A DNA stretch of 64,000 nt, from positions 434,001 through 498,000 of the forward strand of contig NZ_JAXMNY010000001.1 of assembly GCF_034670185.1 (NCBI RefSeq). The letters are read 5' to 3'. Below are positions 1 to 8,693 of this stretch, one piece after another. This DNA is from Nisaea sp. Its GTDB lineage: Bacteria; Pseudomonadota; Alphaproteobacteria; Thalassobaculales; Thalassobaculaceae. Position 1 is the first letter of the stretch. Every line of letters starts with the position of its first letter. Made by a program: the position numbers and the translations under genes. The notes beneath the pieces are model-generated. The model did no database searches, was not told where the DNA came from, and was given only the letters and a program-made list of their open reading frames with translations.

Positions 1-1080
1 GTCGGTCCGCTGACCGACGGAAGGGCGCATCAGCTGCAAGTAATCGACCACGATGAGCGACAAGCCCTGCTGGCGCTTCAGGCGCCGCGCTCTGGCGCGC
101 ATGGTGGCGATAGAGATCGCCGGCGTGTCGTCGATATAAAGCGGCGCGCGTTCCAGATCCTGGCTGGCGGCGACCAGTTTCTGGAAGTCTTCGGTGGTGA
201 GTTCGCCGCGCCGGATGTGCTCCGAGGAAATCTCGGTCTGTTCGGCGAGGATACGGGTGGCGAGCTGCTCGGCCGACATTTCCAGCGAGAAGAACGCAAC
301 GACCTGCCGTTCCAGCTCCGGGTCTTTCAGGGACGCTGTTGCCACATGGAAGGCGATGTTGGTGGCCAGCGCTGTTTTACCCATCGCAGGCCGTCCAGCG
401 AGGATCAGCAGATCCGATGGATGCAGGCCGCCGAGCTTGGCATCGAGGTCCGTGAGGCCGGAAGATACACCGGCGAGGCCGCCATCGCGCTTGAAGGCTT
501 CCTCGGCCATCCGGACCGAGTTGGTAAGGGCTTCTCCGAAGTCCTGGAAACCGCCCTGGCTGGAGCCGCGTTCGGCAAGGCCGAACAATTTCGATTCCGC
601 CGCTTCGATTTGCTCAGACGCCGGCAGGTCGAGATCGTGCTGATAGGCCTCGTTGACGATTTCGCCGCCGAGATCGATCAGTTCCCGCCGCAGGAAGCTG
701 TCGTAAATCGCCTGGCCGTAATCGTCGGCATTGATCACCGTGACGACGGAGGCGGCGAGGCGCACAAGATACTGGGCGCCGCCGGCTTCCTGCAGGGACT
801 CGTCCTGATCGAACAGGGCTTTCAGGGTGACTGGGTTGGCGATCTGGCCTTTTTCGATCAGCCGTCCGCAGGCAGCGAAGATCCGGCCATGCACCGGGTC
901 GGCGAAATGATCGGCGGAGAGATATTCGCTAACGCGTTCAAAGGCGCGGTTGTTAACGAGGACGGCGCCGAGCAGGCCCTGCTCTGCTTCCAGATTATGG
1001 GGCGGCTCACGATACGCGCTGGTTTGCGGTTCGGCACGAGGGAGCGCTGCGACGGCGGAAACGGACTCTGAATTCGACAT
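1..1080 (-). CDS. dnaB: Replicative DNA helicase DnaB (partial, C-terminus off the window)
   Basis: DnaB unwinds DNA at the replication fork and recruits primase. Reading the minus strand from the ATG at 1080 gives about 360 residues: the N-terminal helical DnaB domain (PPHNLEAEQGLLGAVL near residue 30), a linker, then the RecA-like core with Walker A GRPAMGKTAL near residue 230 and the following FSLEMSAEQL and VVDYLQLM motifs. The reading frame runs off base 1, so the last part of the roughly 480-500 residue protein is missing. It lies downstream of rplI on the same strand, a usual arrangement, but an intrinsic terminator (1227-1264) separates them, so dnaB probably has its own promoter within 1081-1226. 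Confidence 0.97.
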   Translation of the reverse strand, partial: MSNSESVSAVAALPRAEPQTSAYREPPHNLEAEQGLLGAVLVNNRAFERVSEYLSADHFADPVHGRIFAACGRLIEKGQIANPVTLKALFDQDESLQEAGGAQYLVRLAASVVTVINADDYGQAIYDSFLRRELIDLGGEIVNEAYQHDLDLPASEQIEAAESKLFGLAERGSSQGGFQDFGEALTNSVRMAEEAFKRDGGLAGVSSGLTDLDAKLGGLHPSDLLILAGRPAMGKTALATNIAFHVATASLKDPELERQVVAFFSLEMSAEQLATRILAEQTEISSEHIRRGELTTEDFQKLVAASQDLERAPLYIDDTPAISIATMRARARRLKRQQGLSLIVVDYLQLMRPSVGQRTD

Positions 1081-1226
1081 TGCCTACACATACCAAGAAG
1101 GGCTGTGGACGTCTTCCGCAATCTTATCCACAAGCCGTGAAATATCAAAGACTTATGTCTGTGGATAAAACGGGATAATGGGGATAAGCGGAATAAGGCC
1201 CATGTGATTCAACGGCTCTCGCCTGT

Positions 1227-1264
1227 GAAAAAGAAAACGGCCATCCTGTGAGGGACGGCCGTTT
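1227..1264 (-). terminator. Intrinsic terminator after rplI
   Basis: On the minus strand a 12-bp stem (AAACGGCCGTCC against GGATGGCCGTTT, one G-T pair) with a 6-base loop is followed by a T-rich stretch, TTCTTTTTC. It lies just downstream of the rplI stop codon at 1297 and would end the rpsF-rpsR-DUF2232-rplI transcript before dnaB. Confidence 0.85.
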
Positions 1265-1296
1265 CCGAATGCATGTATGCGGAAGAATCGAAAGGC

Positions 1297-1896
1297 TCAG
1301 GCCTCTTCGGTCTTCTCTTCCTCAGCGGCATCCTCGGCAACTTCTTCAGTCGCTTCGGGGGCAGCCTGGACTTCGACTTCTTCTTCGTCGTCGTTGTCAT
1401 TTTCTTCGCTGCCGACGGCGCGGCCGAGAAGTTTCTGCTGTTCGGCTTCGTCCGTGCTGCGGGCGATGTTCACGGTGATGTTCACCGCGACTTCCGGGTG
1501 CAGAACGACACGGATTTGCTCAAGGCCAAGGACCTTCAGCGCGCGGTCGAGAATGACCTGACGCTTGTTGATGGTGACGCCCTCGGCGGTCGCGGACTCG
1601 GCAATGTCACGGGAGGTGACGGAGCCGTAGAGCTGACCGCTGTCGCCGGCGGCCCGGATGATCGGGACCATCAGGCCTTCGAGCTTCTTGGCAACCTTTT
1701 CGGCTTCAGCCTTGCGCTCGAGATTTTCCGCTTCGAGCTGGGCCCGCTGGCCGTCGAAGTGGGTCAGGTTGCTCTTGTTGGCACGCAGGGCTTTACCCTG
1801 GGGCAGCAGGAAGTTGCGGGCAAAACCCGGCTTGACGGTAACGACGTCGCCCATCTGGCCGAGACGTTCGATACGCTCCAGAAGAATGACTTCCAT
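1297..1896 (-). CDS. rplI: 50S ribosomal protein L9
   Basis: L9 binds 23S rRNA near the L1 stalk of the large subunit. The protein has 199 residues. It opens with MEVILLERIERLGQMGDVV and the GFARNFLLPQGKA segment typical of the L9 N-terminal RNA-binding domain, then the long connecting helix and the C-terminal domain. The final 30 or so residues form an acidic Glu/Ala-rich tail that makes it longer than the roughly 150-residue E. coli protein, as is common in alphaproteobacteria. A strong AAGGAG ribosome binding site precedes the ATG. It is the last gene of the rpsF operon. Confidence 0.98.
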   Translation of the reverse strand: MEVILLERIERLGQMGDVVTVKPGFARNFLLPQGKALRANKSNLTHFDGQRAQLEAENLERKAEAEKVAKKLEGLMVPIIRAAGDSGQLYGSVTSRDIAESATAEGVTINKRQVILDRALKVLGLEQIRVVLHPEVAVNITVNIARSTDEAEQQKLLGRAVGSEENDNDDEEEVEVQAAPEATEEVAEDAAEEEKTEEA

Positions 1897-1969
1897 TTTT
1901 CTTACTCCTTAAAGGCCGAAGCCGTTGCCGCGTTGCCGCGGTGCAGGCCGGTTCCGGCCAGGGTCACGT

Positions 1970-2944
1970 TCAATTCGAGTTCCGTGCGATCCGGCCCTTC
2001 AGATCCGCCCAGTGATCGACCAGTCCCGCGAAAACAAGCAGGAGCCAGACGAACTGCAGGACAGGCAGCACGAAGGACAGGATCATCAGCGTATAGGTCA
2101 CGTGCAGAAGCCAGCGCTTGCCAGTCAACGCGGAGGCCAGGGCGTGTATCAGCCCCAGTCCCGAGAGGAAGAAAGGCAGGCACAGGATTGGCACCGCATT
2201 CCATCCGAGATAACCGAGCGTTCCGTCCGTGACCGCTGCCAGCAAGGCGGCAACGGCGAGCGGGAAGGGCGCCCAGTTCGGCAAGCGGATGTCCCGCATG
2301 TCGGGCGAAGGCCTGAGGTTGGCGCTGAAGCGTGCGAGCACGCCCTGCGCCAACAGGCCATTGACGAGGATCATCGCCGCCCATTGTAACCCGGCAACAC
2401 CGGGAAACACGGCGATGATCAGCTCCCGGGCGGCAGCAAGCTGCTCCGGAGGCAGGGCCATAGGCCCTTCGAGGACTGTTCCCATAGTCTCGAAAAGTGC
2501 CTCGACTTTCATCCTGACGATGGCTTCGAGGCCTTCCCCCTGAAGGCCGGTGACCACGACCGCTGTCAGCAATCCCGTAGCGGGAATAGCCGTCAGCCAC
2601 ATGGCCAGCATGCCGGGAGGGAACCATTCGAGATCCGAATTCTCCTGATCCTCGTTCACAGGACGGGCCAGCAGCGCCTGCCGTGCAAGCAGGACTGCGG
2701 GCAACCCGCAAAAGATCAGGAAGAACAGAGCGGCCAGGCCGTTGGCGGCGAACAGCACTATAGCGCTCCCCGCCAGTGCTGCGGCCATCCCCGCAATCCA
2801 TCCCCGCCCGAAAGCGATGGCGAACAGCGGGAGAGGCGACAGGAACGCAAGCAGAATCGCCCCAAGCGATCCGAGGATCGTGGAGAGATACATGAGCGCA
2901 CTTGCGATTGCCGCCGCTCCGATGGGAAACCACCTGGACCACAT
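1970..2944 (-). CDS. DUF2232 (YybS-like) multi-pass membrane protein
   Basis: This 324-residue protein has about eight hydrophobic segments and no catalytic motif that I can see. Its position between rpsR and rplI is characteristic of the alphaproteobacterial DUF2232 family, whose function is not established. A GAGGCAAG ribosome binding site precedes the ATG at 2944. The gaps to rpsR (44 bp) and rplI (73 bp) suggest co-transcription with the ribosomal genes. The assignment rests on hydrophobicity and context more than on a sharp motif. Confidence 0.85.
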   Translation of the reverse strand: MWSRWFPIGAAAIASALMYLSTILGSLGAILLAFLSPLPLFAIAFGRGWIAGMAAALAGSAIVLFAANGLAALFFLIFCGLPAVLLARQALLARPVNEDQENSDLEWFPPGMLAMWLTAIPATGLLTAVVVTGLQGEGLEAIVRMKVEALFETMGTVLEGPMALPPEQLAAARELIIAVFPGVAGLQWAAMILVNGLLAQGVLARFSANLRPSPDMRDIRLPNWAPFPLAVAALLAAVTDGTLGYLGWNAVPILCLPFFLSGLGLIHALASALTGKRWLLHVTYTLMILSFVLPVLQFVWLLLVFAGLVDHWADLKGRIARNSN

Positions 2945-2988
2945 CTTGCCTCGTCAAGCCCGCATCAGCGGGCATCGGCTAATCCCGT

Positions 2989-3243
2989 TTAGCTGAGCAC
3001 GTACGGCAGCAGGGCCATGAAGCGGGCACGTTTGATGGCTCGCGCCAACTCACGCTGCTTCTTGGCAGACACGGCCGTAATGCGGCTCGGAACGATCTTG
3101 CCGCGTTCGGACAGGAAGCGCTGGAGCAGCTTGATGTCCTTGTAGTCGATTTTCGGCGCGTTGGTGCTGGCGAACGGGCACGACTTGCGACGGCGCATGA
3201 ACGGCTTGCGGACAGCGGCGCGGGAAATTGTAAGAGTGCTCAT
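2989..3243 (-). CDS. rpsR: 30S ribosomal protein S18
   Basis: S18 pairs with S6 on the platform of the small subunit. The 84-residue protein contains the family hallmarks RRRKSCPF, IDYKDIKLLQRFLSERGKI, PSRITAVSAKKQREL and AIKRARFMALLPY. It begins 3 bp after the rpsF stop, so the two subunit partners are translationally close. Length and sequence are typical. Confidence 0.98.
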   Translation of the reverse strand: MSTLTISRAAVRKPFMRRRKSCPFASTNAPKIDYKDIKLLQRFLSERGKIVPSRITAVSAKKQRELARAIKRARFMALLPYVLS

Positions 3244-3246
3244 GGA

Positions 3247-3726
3247 TCAGTCTCCCTGGGCTTCGCTTGAGGCCGGCTCACGGTCGGCGCGTTCCGGGCG
3301 GTCACCACGGTCCGGACGATCGCTGCGTTCCGGACGGTCACCACGGTCGAAACGACCACCTCCACCAGGACGGCCACCACGGCCACCACGGTCGGTGCGT
3401 TCGGTCTTGGCAAGAACGATCGCGGACGGGCCTTCAGGAAGCTCTTCCATCCGCAGCGTGATGTAACGCAGCACGTCTTCATTCAGACGCATCAGGCGTT
3501 CCATCTCAGTGATGGCTTCGGCCGGGGCTTCCATGTGCAGCAGCACATAATGGCCCTTGCGGTTCTTTTTGATCTTGTAGGAGAGGGAGCGCAGACCCCA
3601 GAATTCGGTGTTCTTGATCTCACCACCCATGTTGGTGATGATCTCGGAGAATTCGGTTGTAAGCTGCTCGGCTTGGGCGGACGAGATGTCCTGGCGTGCG
3701 ATAAACACGCTCTCATAGAGAGGCAT
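3247..3726 (-). CDS. rpsF: 30S ribosomal protein S6
   Basis: S6 binds the central domain of 16S rRNA as a heterodimer with S18. The protein has 159 residues. The ferredoxin-like core (MPLYESVFIARQDIS, LRSLSYKIKKNRKGHYVL, MRLNEDVLRYITLRM) spans about residues 1-100. A low-complexity tail rich in Gly, Arg and Asp (repeated GDRPERSDRPDRGD units) follows. Such tails are variable in this family. It is the first gene of a minus-strand operon and has a structured leader with a good sigma-70 type promoter (3803-3874). Confidence 0.98.
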   Translation of the reverse strand: MPLYESVFIARQDISSAQAEQLTTEFSEIITNMGGEIKNTEFWGLRSLSYKIKKNRKGHYVLLHMEAPAEAITEMERLMRLNEDVLRYITLRMEELPEGPSAIVLAKTERTDRGGRGGRPGGGGRFDRGDRPERSDRPDRGDRPERADREPASSEAQGD

Positions 3727-3802
3727 TGGTGCTCCTTACGGATAATCAGAACGTTCCTCATGGAACGCTGCTAAGCCGGCATAAACCGGCAAGGAGTTAT
3801 GT

Positions 3803-3838
3803 AAAAACCCGCCCCGGCACGAGGTGCCTTAGCGCGGG
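3803..3838 (-). terminator. Terminator-like hairpin in the rpsF leader (possible attenuator)
   Basis: Read on the minus strand, CCCGC and GGCAC arms pair with GTGCC and GCGGG arms, and the hairpin is followed by TTTTTA, the layout of an intrinsic terminator. No minus-strand gene lies upstream, because fabD is divergent. It therefore sits at the very 5' end of the predicted rpsF transcript. Two further hairpins (GCCGG/CCGGC and CGTTCC/GGAACG) lie between it and the rpsF start. S6:S18 leader autoregulation is known in bacteria; whether this is that element is not shown. Confidence 0.55.
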
Positions 3839-3846
3839 ACCGGCGG

Positions 3847-3874
3847 AATATACACAAATCCGGCGGGCGTGCAA
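3847..3874 (-). promoter_or_regulatory. Predicted sigma-70 promoter of the rpsF operon
   Basis: On the minus strand a -35 box TTGCAC (3869-3874) is spaced 16 bp from a -10 box TATATT (3847-3852). The start point would fall near 3840, immediately before the leader hairpin. It is the only convincing promoter pattern I saw upstream of rpsF. Confidence 0.55.
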
Positions 3875-4011
3875 CTCCGCTGTCGGTTCCGCTTGACAGG
3901 GCATTGGCGGGCCGTTCTTTTTGGCGCCGCTAAAAAGCGTGTGTATCAGGCATTTCTCTTCACCGGCCCAGCCGTTTGGAAGAGGCTTTGGAAACGCCGT
4001 GAAAGACAAGG

Positions 4012-4971
4012 ATGTCACATATGACAACGGTTCGCGCATTTACATTCCCGGGGCAGGGTTCCCAGGTCGTCGGAATGGGCAAGACGCTCGCTGACACCTA
4101 CGGCGAGGCGCGTGCGGTTTTTGAACAGGTTGACGAGGCTCTGGGCGAGCCCCTGTCCCGGCTCATGTTCGAGGGGCCGGAAGAGGAACTCGTCCTGACC
4201 CGCAACGCGCAGCCCGCCCTGATGGCGGTCAGCCTTGCGGTCGTCCGTGTTCTGGAAGCCGAGAGCGGCAAGACGATCGGCGATATGGCGGGTTTTGTCG
4301 CCGGCCACTCGCTTGGCGAGTATTCCGCGCTTGCGGCGGCGCGTGCTCTCGATCTTGCGGATGCAGCCAAGCTGCTTCGGCTGCGCGGCGAAGCCATGCA
4401 GTCGGCGGTTCCGGTCGGTGAGGGCGCCATGGCGGCGTTGCTTGGCGTGTCGCTCGATGTGGCGCGCGAGATCGCGGCGGAAGGCCGTGCCGATGGCGGT
4501 GTCTGCGATATCGCCAATGACAATGCCGATGGACAGGTTGTGATCAGTGGCGCCAAAGCCGCAGTAGAACGCGCTGTCGCGGCTGCTGCCGACAAGGGCG
4601 CGCGCAAGAGCATCATGCTGCCTGTCAGTGCACCGTTCCATTGTGGCCTGATGGCGCCTGCCGCCGACGCGATGGCGGAAGCACTGGCGATCACGGATCT
4701 GCGGCAGCCGCTGGTGCCGCTGGTGTCGAACGTGTTGGCGGACCAATTGCTTGACCCGAGTGAGATACGCATCCGCCTGGTCGAGCAGGTCACCGGCATG
4801 GTGCGCTGGCGCGAATCAGTTCTGTGGCTGGCGTCCCAGGGCGTCACCGATATCGTCGAACTCGGCGCCGGCAAGGTGCTGACCGGTATGGCCAAGCGGA
4901 TTGATCGCTCTCTCAAGGGCAGCGCTATCGGTACGCCGGAAGAGATCGCGGCCTATCTCGAAACCCTTTAA
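4012..4971 (+). CDS. fabD: Malonyl-CoA:ACP transacylase
   Basis: FabD transfers malonyl groups from CoA to acyl carrier protein for fatty-acid elongation. The sequence shows FPGQGSQVVGMG at the N-terminus, the nucleophile motif GHSLGEYSAL, and the catalytic-histidine motif APFHCGLM. The length, about 316-319 residues, is normal. Starts at 4012 and 4021 are both possible; the ATG at 4021 gives the usual short N-terminus. A TTGACA at 3893-3898 could be its -35 box, but the matching -10 is poor. It leads the fabD-fabG-acpP-fabF run; plsX and fabH are not in the window. Confidence 0.97.
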   Translation: MSHMTTVRAFTFPGQGSQVVGMGKTLADTYGEARAVFEQVDEALGEPLSRLMFEGPEEELVLTRNAQPALMAVSLAVVRVLEAESGKTIGDMAGFVAGHSLGEYSALAAARALDLADAAKLLRLRGEAMQSAVPVGEGAMAALLGVSLDVAREIAAEGRADGGVCDIANDNADGQVVISGAKAAVERAVAAAADKGARKSIMLPVSAPFHCGLMAPAADAMAEALAITDLRQPLVPLVSNVLADQLLDPSEIRIRLVEQVTGMVRWRESVLWLASQGVTDIVELGAGKVLTGMAKRIDRSLKGSAIGTPEEIAAYLETL

Positions 4972-5009
4972 GGTCCAATCGGCCCGGTCATGGGCGAGGG
5001 AGAATTCAT

Positions 5010-5750
5010 ATGTTTCGTCTGGATGGAAAATCGGCCCTGGTGACGGGCGCGAGCGGCGGCATCGGCAATGCCATTGCCAAGGCTCTGCACGCACAGGGGG
5101 CGGAAGTCGTCCTGTCCGGTACCCGTGAGGAGGCGCTGCAGGCGCTGGCAGGGGAGCTGGGTGAGCGCGCGCACGTGGTGACGGCAAATCTCGGCGATGC
5201 CGACTCGATCGCCACACTTGCCAAGACGGCGGAAGACATCGCTGACGGCGGTATCGACATTTTGATCAATAATGCAGGCGTGACCCGTGACGGTCTGATG
5301 ATGCGAATGAAGGACGAGGACTGGGAGGCGGTGATGAACGTCAACCTGATGTCCGGTTTCCGTCTCTCGCGCGCTCTGATGCGCGGCATGATGAAACGGC
5401 GCTGGGGGCGCGTTATCGGTATTTCCTCCATCGTCGGTGCAACCGGCAATCCGGGCCAGGCCAATTATGCTGCCTCCAAGGCCGGCATGGTCGGCTTCAC
5501 CAAGTCCCTGGCCCAGGAAGTCGCGAACCGGGGCATCACCGCGAACGTGGTGGCGCCAGGCTTTATTAAAACCGCGATGACCGATGCCCTGGACGAGGCG
5601 CAGCACGAGAAACTGCTTGCCGCTGTTCCGGCTGGCCGTCTCGGTACGCCGGAGGATATTGCTGCCTCTGTGGTTTATCTCGCCTCCGAGGAAGCGGCAT
5701 ATGTTACAGGTGCTACCATTCATGTGAATGGCGGTATGGCGATGCTGTAG
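5010..5750 (+). CDS. fabG: 3-oxoacyl-ACP reductase
   Basis: FabG reduces 3-oxoacyl-ACP with NADPH in fatty-acid synthesis. The 246-residue short-chain dehydrogenase has the TGASGGIG cofactor loop near residue 13, the NNAGVTRDGLMMRM segment diagnostic of FabG, and the catalytic Ser-Tyr-Lys set in SSIVGATGNPGQANYAASKAG. A GAGGGAG ribosome binding site lies just before the ATG. The 38-bp gap to fabD suggests one transcript. Confidence 0.97.
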   Translation: MFRLDGKSALVTGASGGIGNAIAKALHAQGAEVVLSGTREEALQALAGELGERAHVVTANLGDADSIATLAKTAEDIADGGIDILINNAGVTRDGLMMRMKDEDWEAVMNVNLMSGFRLSRALMRGMMKRRWGRVIGISSIVGATGNPGQANYAASKAGMVGFTKSLAQEVANRGITANVVAPGFIKTAMTDALDEAQHEKLLAAVPAGRLGTPEDIAASVVYLASEEAAYVTGATIHVNGGMAML

Positions 5751-5997
5751 CGGCCGCCGAGCGAGTGCGGGCGGACCGAGTCGCAAGCCCGGCATTGGCT
5801 TTGATGCTGCAGACGCTTGGTGTTTCTGATGCTAGGCAAGTAAAAAAAAGTGTGGTATCCCGCCGCCGCTTACAGGTGTGTTGCCTATCTGTTTCGGACT
5901 CCATGATGAAACACGGGTTTCTTGGAGTATATTGAGGTCGGTGAACGCAGGCGTTTCGCTGACAAACCGTTGAGCTTAAGATTCGAGGAAAACAAAA

Positions 5998-6234
5998 ATG
6001 AGTGACGTCGCCGCTAGCGTGAAGAAGATCGTGGTCGAACATCTCGGCGTTGATGAGGCCAAAGTGGTCGACTCCGCGAGCTTCATCGACGACCTCGGGG
6101 CCGACAGCCTCGACACGGTTGAACTTGTCATGGCGTTCGAAGAAGAATTTGGCGTCGAAATTCCGGACGATGCCGCCGAGAAAATTCTGACCGTGAAGGA
6201 CGCGATTTCCTTCATCGAAGAATCTTCCAAGTAA
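5998..6234 (+). CDS. acpP: Acyl carrier protein
   Basis: AcpP carries growing acyl chains on a phosphopantetheine arm. The 78-residue acidic protein contains the LGADSLDTVELVMAFEEEF motif, whose serine in DSL is the attachment site. The 247-bp gap upstream (5751-5997) probably contains its own promoter, as is usual for this highly expressed gene, although I could not single out convincing -35 and -10 boxes there. Confidence 0.98.
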   Translation: MSDVAASVKKIVVEHLGVDEAKVVDSASFIDDLGADSLDTVELVMAFEEEFGVEIPDDAAEKILTVKDAISFIEESSK

Positions 6235-6252
6235 TTGACTGACGACTGCCCT

Positions 6253-6272
6253 CGGGCGGAGTTTTCCGCCCG
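6253..6272 (+). other. Hairpin between acpP and fabF
   Basis: A perfect 8-bp stem (CGGGCGGA against TCCGCCCG) with a 4-base loop follows the acpP stop by about 20 bp. It lacks a T-run, so it more likely stabilises or processes the abundant acpP message than acts as a full terminator. Confidence 0.5.
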
Positions 6273-6305
6273 GGGTTACGTTTGTAATCTGGAAAAGTGC
6301 AAGGC

Positions 6306-7571
6306 ATGAGACGTGTCGTAATCACCGGCCTCGGTCTGGTTACGCCCCTCGGCGATGGGGTCGAACATAATTGGTCCCGGCTCCTGAACAGCGAGTCCGG
6401 CATCAGGGCTATCGATACATTCGATGTTTCCGATTTGCCTGCGAAAATCGCCGGTACTGTTCAGGAAGGCGAAGGCGGGGGCGGCCTTTTCAATCCGTCC
6501 GCCTATCTGGAGCCGAAAGAGCAGCGCAAGATCGACCGTTTCATTCTATTCGGTGTGGCTGCTGCCGATCAGGCGGTGCGCGATTCCGGGTGGATGCCCG
6601 AAGACGAGGAAAGCCAGGATCGTACTGGCGTTCTCATCGGCTCCGGCATCGGCGGTCTGACCAGCATTTCGGAGACGGAAGATCTGATGCGGGACCGCGG
6701 TCCGCGCCGTATCAGTCCGTTCTTTATCCCGGCTGCACTGATCAATCTTATTTCCGGCCACGTTTCCATCCGTTTCAGATTTCGCGGTCCAAACCATTCC
6801 GTCGTCACGGCATGTGCGACCGGCGCCCATGCAATTGGCGACGCTGCGCGTCTGATCATGCTGGACGATGCCGATGTCATGGTGGCGGGCGGTGCCGAAG
6901 CGGCTGTCTGCCGGCTCGGTATTGCCGGTTTCTCCGCAGCCCGGGCTCTGTCCACCGGTTTCAACGAGGCTCCCGAGACGGCTTCCCGTCCCTGGGACGA
7001 TGGCCGTGACGGCTTCGTTATGGGCGAAGGCGGCGGCTGTGTCGTTCTTGAAGAATACGAACATGCGAAACGCCGCGGCGCGAAAATCTACGCCGAAGTG
7101 ACCGGCTACGGCATGTCCGGCGACGCGCACCACATCACGGCTCCGGCCGCAGACGGAAATGGCGGCTACCGTGCCATGAAGGCCGCTCTCAAGCGCGCCA
7201 ACCTGGCGACCGATCAGATCGATTATATCAACGCACACGGCACCTCCACGCCGCTGGGCGACATGATCGAGCTCGGCGCCGTGAAGCGTCTGATGGGCGA
7301 CGATCTGGGCGGTGCTTCCATGTCATCGACCAAATCCGCCGTCGGTCATTTGCTCGGTGCGGCTGGTGCGGTCGAGGCGATTTATTCGGTGCTTGCGATT
7401 CGCGACAGCATGTTGCCGCCGACGCTTAATCTTGAGTCGCCGTCCGAGAATGTCGGGCCGGTCGATCTCGTGCCGCTCAAGGCCAAGGAGCGCAAGATCA
7501 AGCATGCGCTTTCCAATTCCTTCGGGTTCGGCGGCACCAACGCGTCCCTGATCTTCTCCGCCGTGGATTAA
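6306..7571 (+). CDS. fabF: 3-oxoacyl-ACP synthase II (KAS II)
   Basis: FabF condenses malonyl-ACP with acyl-ACP to extend fatty acids. The catalytic cysteine lies in VVTACATGAHAIG, and the two active-site histidines lie in NAHGTSTPLGD and KSAVGHLLGAAGAVEA. The C-terminus FGFGGTNASLIF is typical. I prefer the ATG at 6306 (MRRVVITGLG, 421 residues), which matches the family start; a GTG at 6297 would add three residues. It follows acpP by about 70 bp and precedes mltG by 6 bp. Confidence 0.97.
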   Translation: MRRVVITGLGLVTPLGDGVEHNWSRLLNSESGIRAIDTFDVSDLPAKIAGTVQEGEGGGGLFNPSAYLEPKEQRKIDRFILFGVAAADQAVRDSGWMPEDEESQDRTGVLIGSGIGGLTSISETEDLMRDRGPRRISPFFIPAALINLISGHVSIRFRFRGPNHSVVTACATGAHAIGDAARLIMLDDADVMVAGGAEAAVCRLGIAGFSAARALSTGFNEAPETASRPWDDGRDGFVMGEGGGCVVLEEYEHAKRRGAKIYAEVTGYGMSGDAHHITAPAADGNGGYRAMKAALKRANLATDQIDYINAHGTSTPLGDMIELGAVKRLMGDDLGGASMSSTKSAVGHLLGAAGAVEAIYSVLAIRDSMLPPTLNLESPSENVGPVDLVPLKAKERKIKHALSNSFGFGGTNASLIFSAVD

Positions 7572-7577
7572 CGCAGC

Positions 7578-8546
7578 ATGGGCCGGGCCCTGCTGCGTGC
7601 ATTCCTTGGTTTGCTGTTTCTGGCTATCGCCGGTGCGGTCTGCTGTGCATGGCTCTATGCGCAGTTCACCAGCCCGGGGCCGCTTCCCGTATCCACTGCA
7701 ATCGTCATTCCCTCCGGAACGGGCCTGGAAGGCATCGCCGCTTCCCTTAAGAGGGCCGGCGCGATCCGGCGTGACTTCGTCTTCGTTATCGGTGCCAGAG
7801 CCTTGCGGCAGGCCCGGAGCCTGAAAGCCGGGGAGTATCTGATCCCGGCAGAGTCCAGCCCGCGCCAGGTGATGGAAATCCTTGCATCCGGCAAGACGGT
7901 CGTGCGGCGGCTGACGATCCCGGAAGGGCTGACGGCCGCTGAAGTGATGGCGCGGCTGGAACTTGCTGAAGGGCTGACCGGTACGGCAGGAAATCCGGAT
8001 GAAGGCTCGTTGCTGCCGGAGACCTATCATTTCTCCTATGGCGACAGCCGTGAGGAACTTGTCAAACGCATGCAGGCCTCCATGGAGACCACCGTCGCCA
8101 GGCTTTGGGACATGCGGTCTCCGGATTTGCCGGTCAAGACGCCGGAAGAGGCGGTGATCCTTGCTTCCATCGTGGAACGGGAAACGGGCATACCTCAGGA
8201 GCGCGGTCTGGTCGCGGGCGTCTTCGTCAATCGGCTGAAGCGTGGCATGCGTCTGCAGTCGGACCCGACCGTGGCTTACGGTATTGCACCCGGCGGCCTC
8301 GAGCAGCCGCTCACCCGGGCGGACCTGAAGCAGCCGACGCCGTATAATACCTATGTGATCAAGGGCTTGCCGCCGACGCCGATCGCCAATCCGGGGATCG
8401 ATGCGATCAGGGCGGTGATGAACCCGGTTCAGACGGACTATCTGTACTTCGTCGCCGACGGATCTGGAGGTCATGCCTTCGCCCGGACGCTGAACGAGCA
8501 CAATCGCAACGTCCGAAAATGGCGGAAGATCCGCGACTCGAACTGA
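7578..8546 (+). CDS. mltG: Endolytic peptidoglycan transglycosylase MltG
   Basis: MltG cuts nascent glycan strands and is thought to release new peptidoglycan chains from the inner membrane. The 322-residue protein has an N-terminal membrane anchor (residues 5-28), a LysM-like region, and the YceG catalytic core with the glutamate in ILASIVERETG. Also present are QSDPTVAYGI and YNTYVIKGLPPTPIANPG, all family hallmarks. It starts 6 bp after fabF, an arrangement common in proteobacteria. Confidence 0.95.
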   Translation: MGRALLRAFLGLLFLAIAGAVCCAWLYAQFTSPGPLPVSTAIVIPSGTGLEGIAASLKRAGAIRRDFVFVIGARALRQARSLKAGEYLIPAESSPRQVMEILASGKTVVRRLTIPEGLTAAEVMARLELAEGLTGTAGNPDEGSLLPETYHFSYGDSREELVKRMQASMETTVARLWDMRSPDLPVKTPEEAVILASIVERETGIPQERGLVAGVFVNRLKRGMRLQSDPTVAYGIAPGGLEQPLTRADLKQPTPYNTYVIKGLPPTPIANPGIDAIRAVMNPVQTDYLYFVADGSGGHAFARTLNEHNRNVRKWRKIRDSN

Positions 8547-8693
8547 GCGCCATGCATGAAACTCGGCCCTGACTGGCTTCCTTTGCAATTGTCACTTTTA
8601 CTCCGTGAGATCTGAATAGGCGGCTTCGGCAGCACTATTTCAGCCGGTCAAGCGCGACTGCGTTTCAGGCTCGATGGGGCCAAAGGACTACGG

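Noticed and set aside
3893..3921. Consensus TTGACA as the fabD promoter
   Set aside because: The -35 is perfect, but the hexamer 17 bp downstream (TCTTTT) is a poor -10, so it is mentioned only in the fabD entry.
8547..8693. Promoter for trkH
   Set aside because: TTGTCA is present but has no acceptable -10 partner at 16-18 bp.
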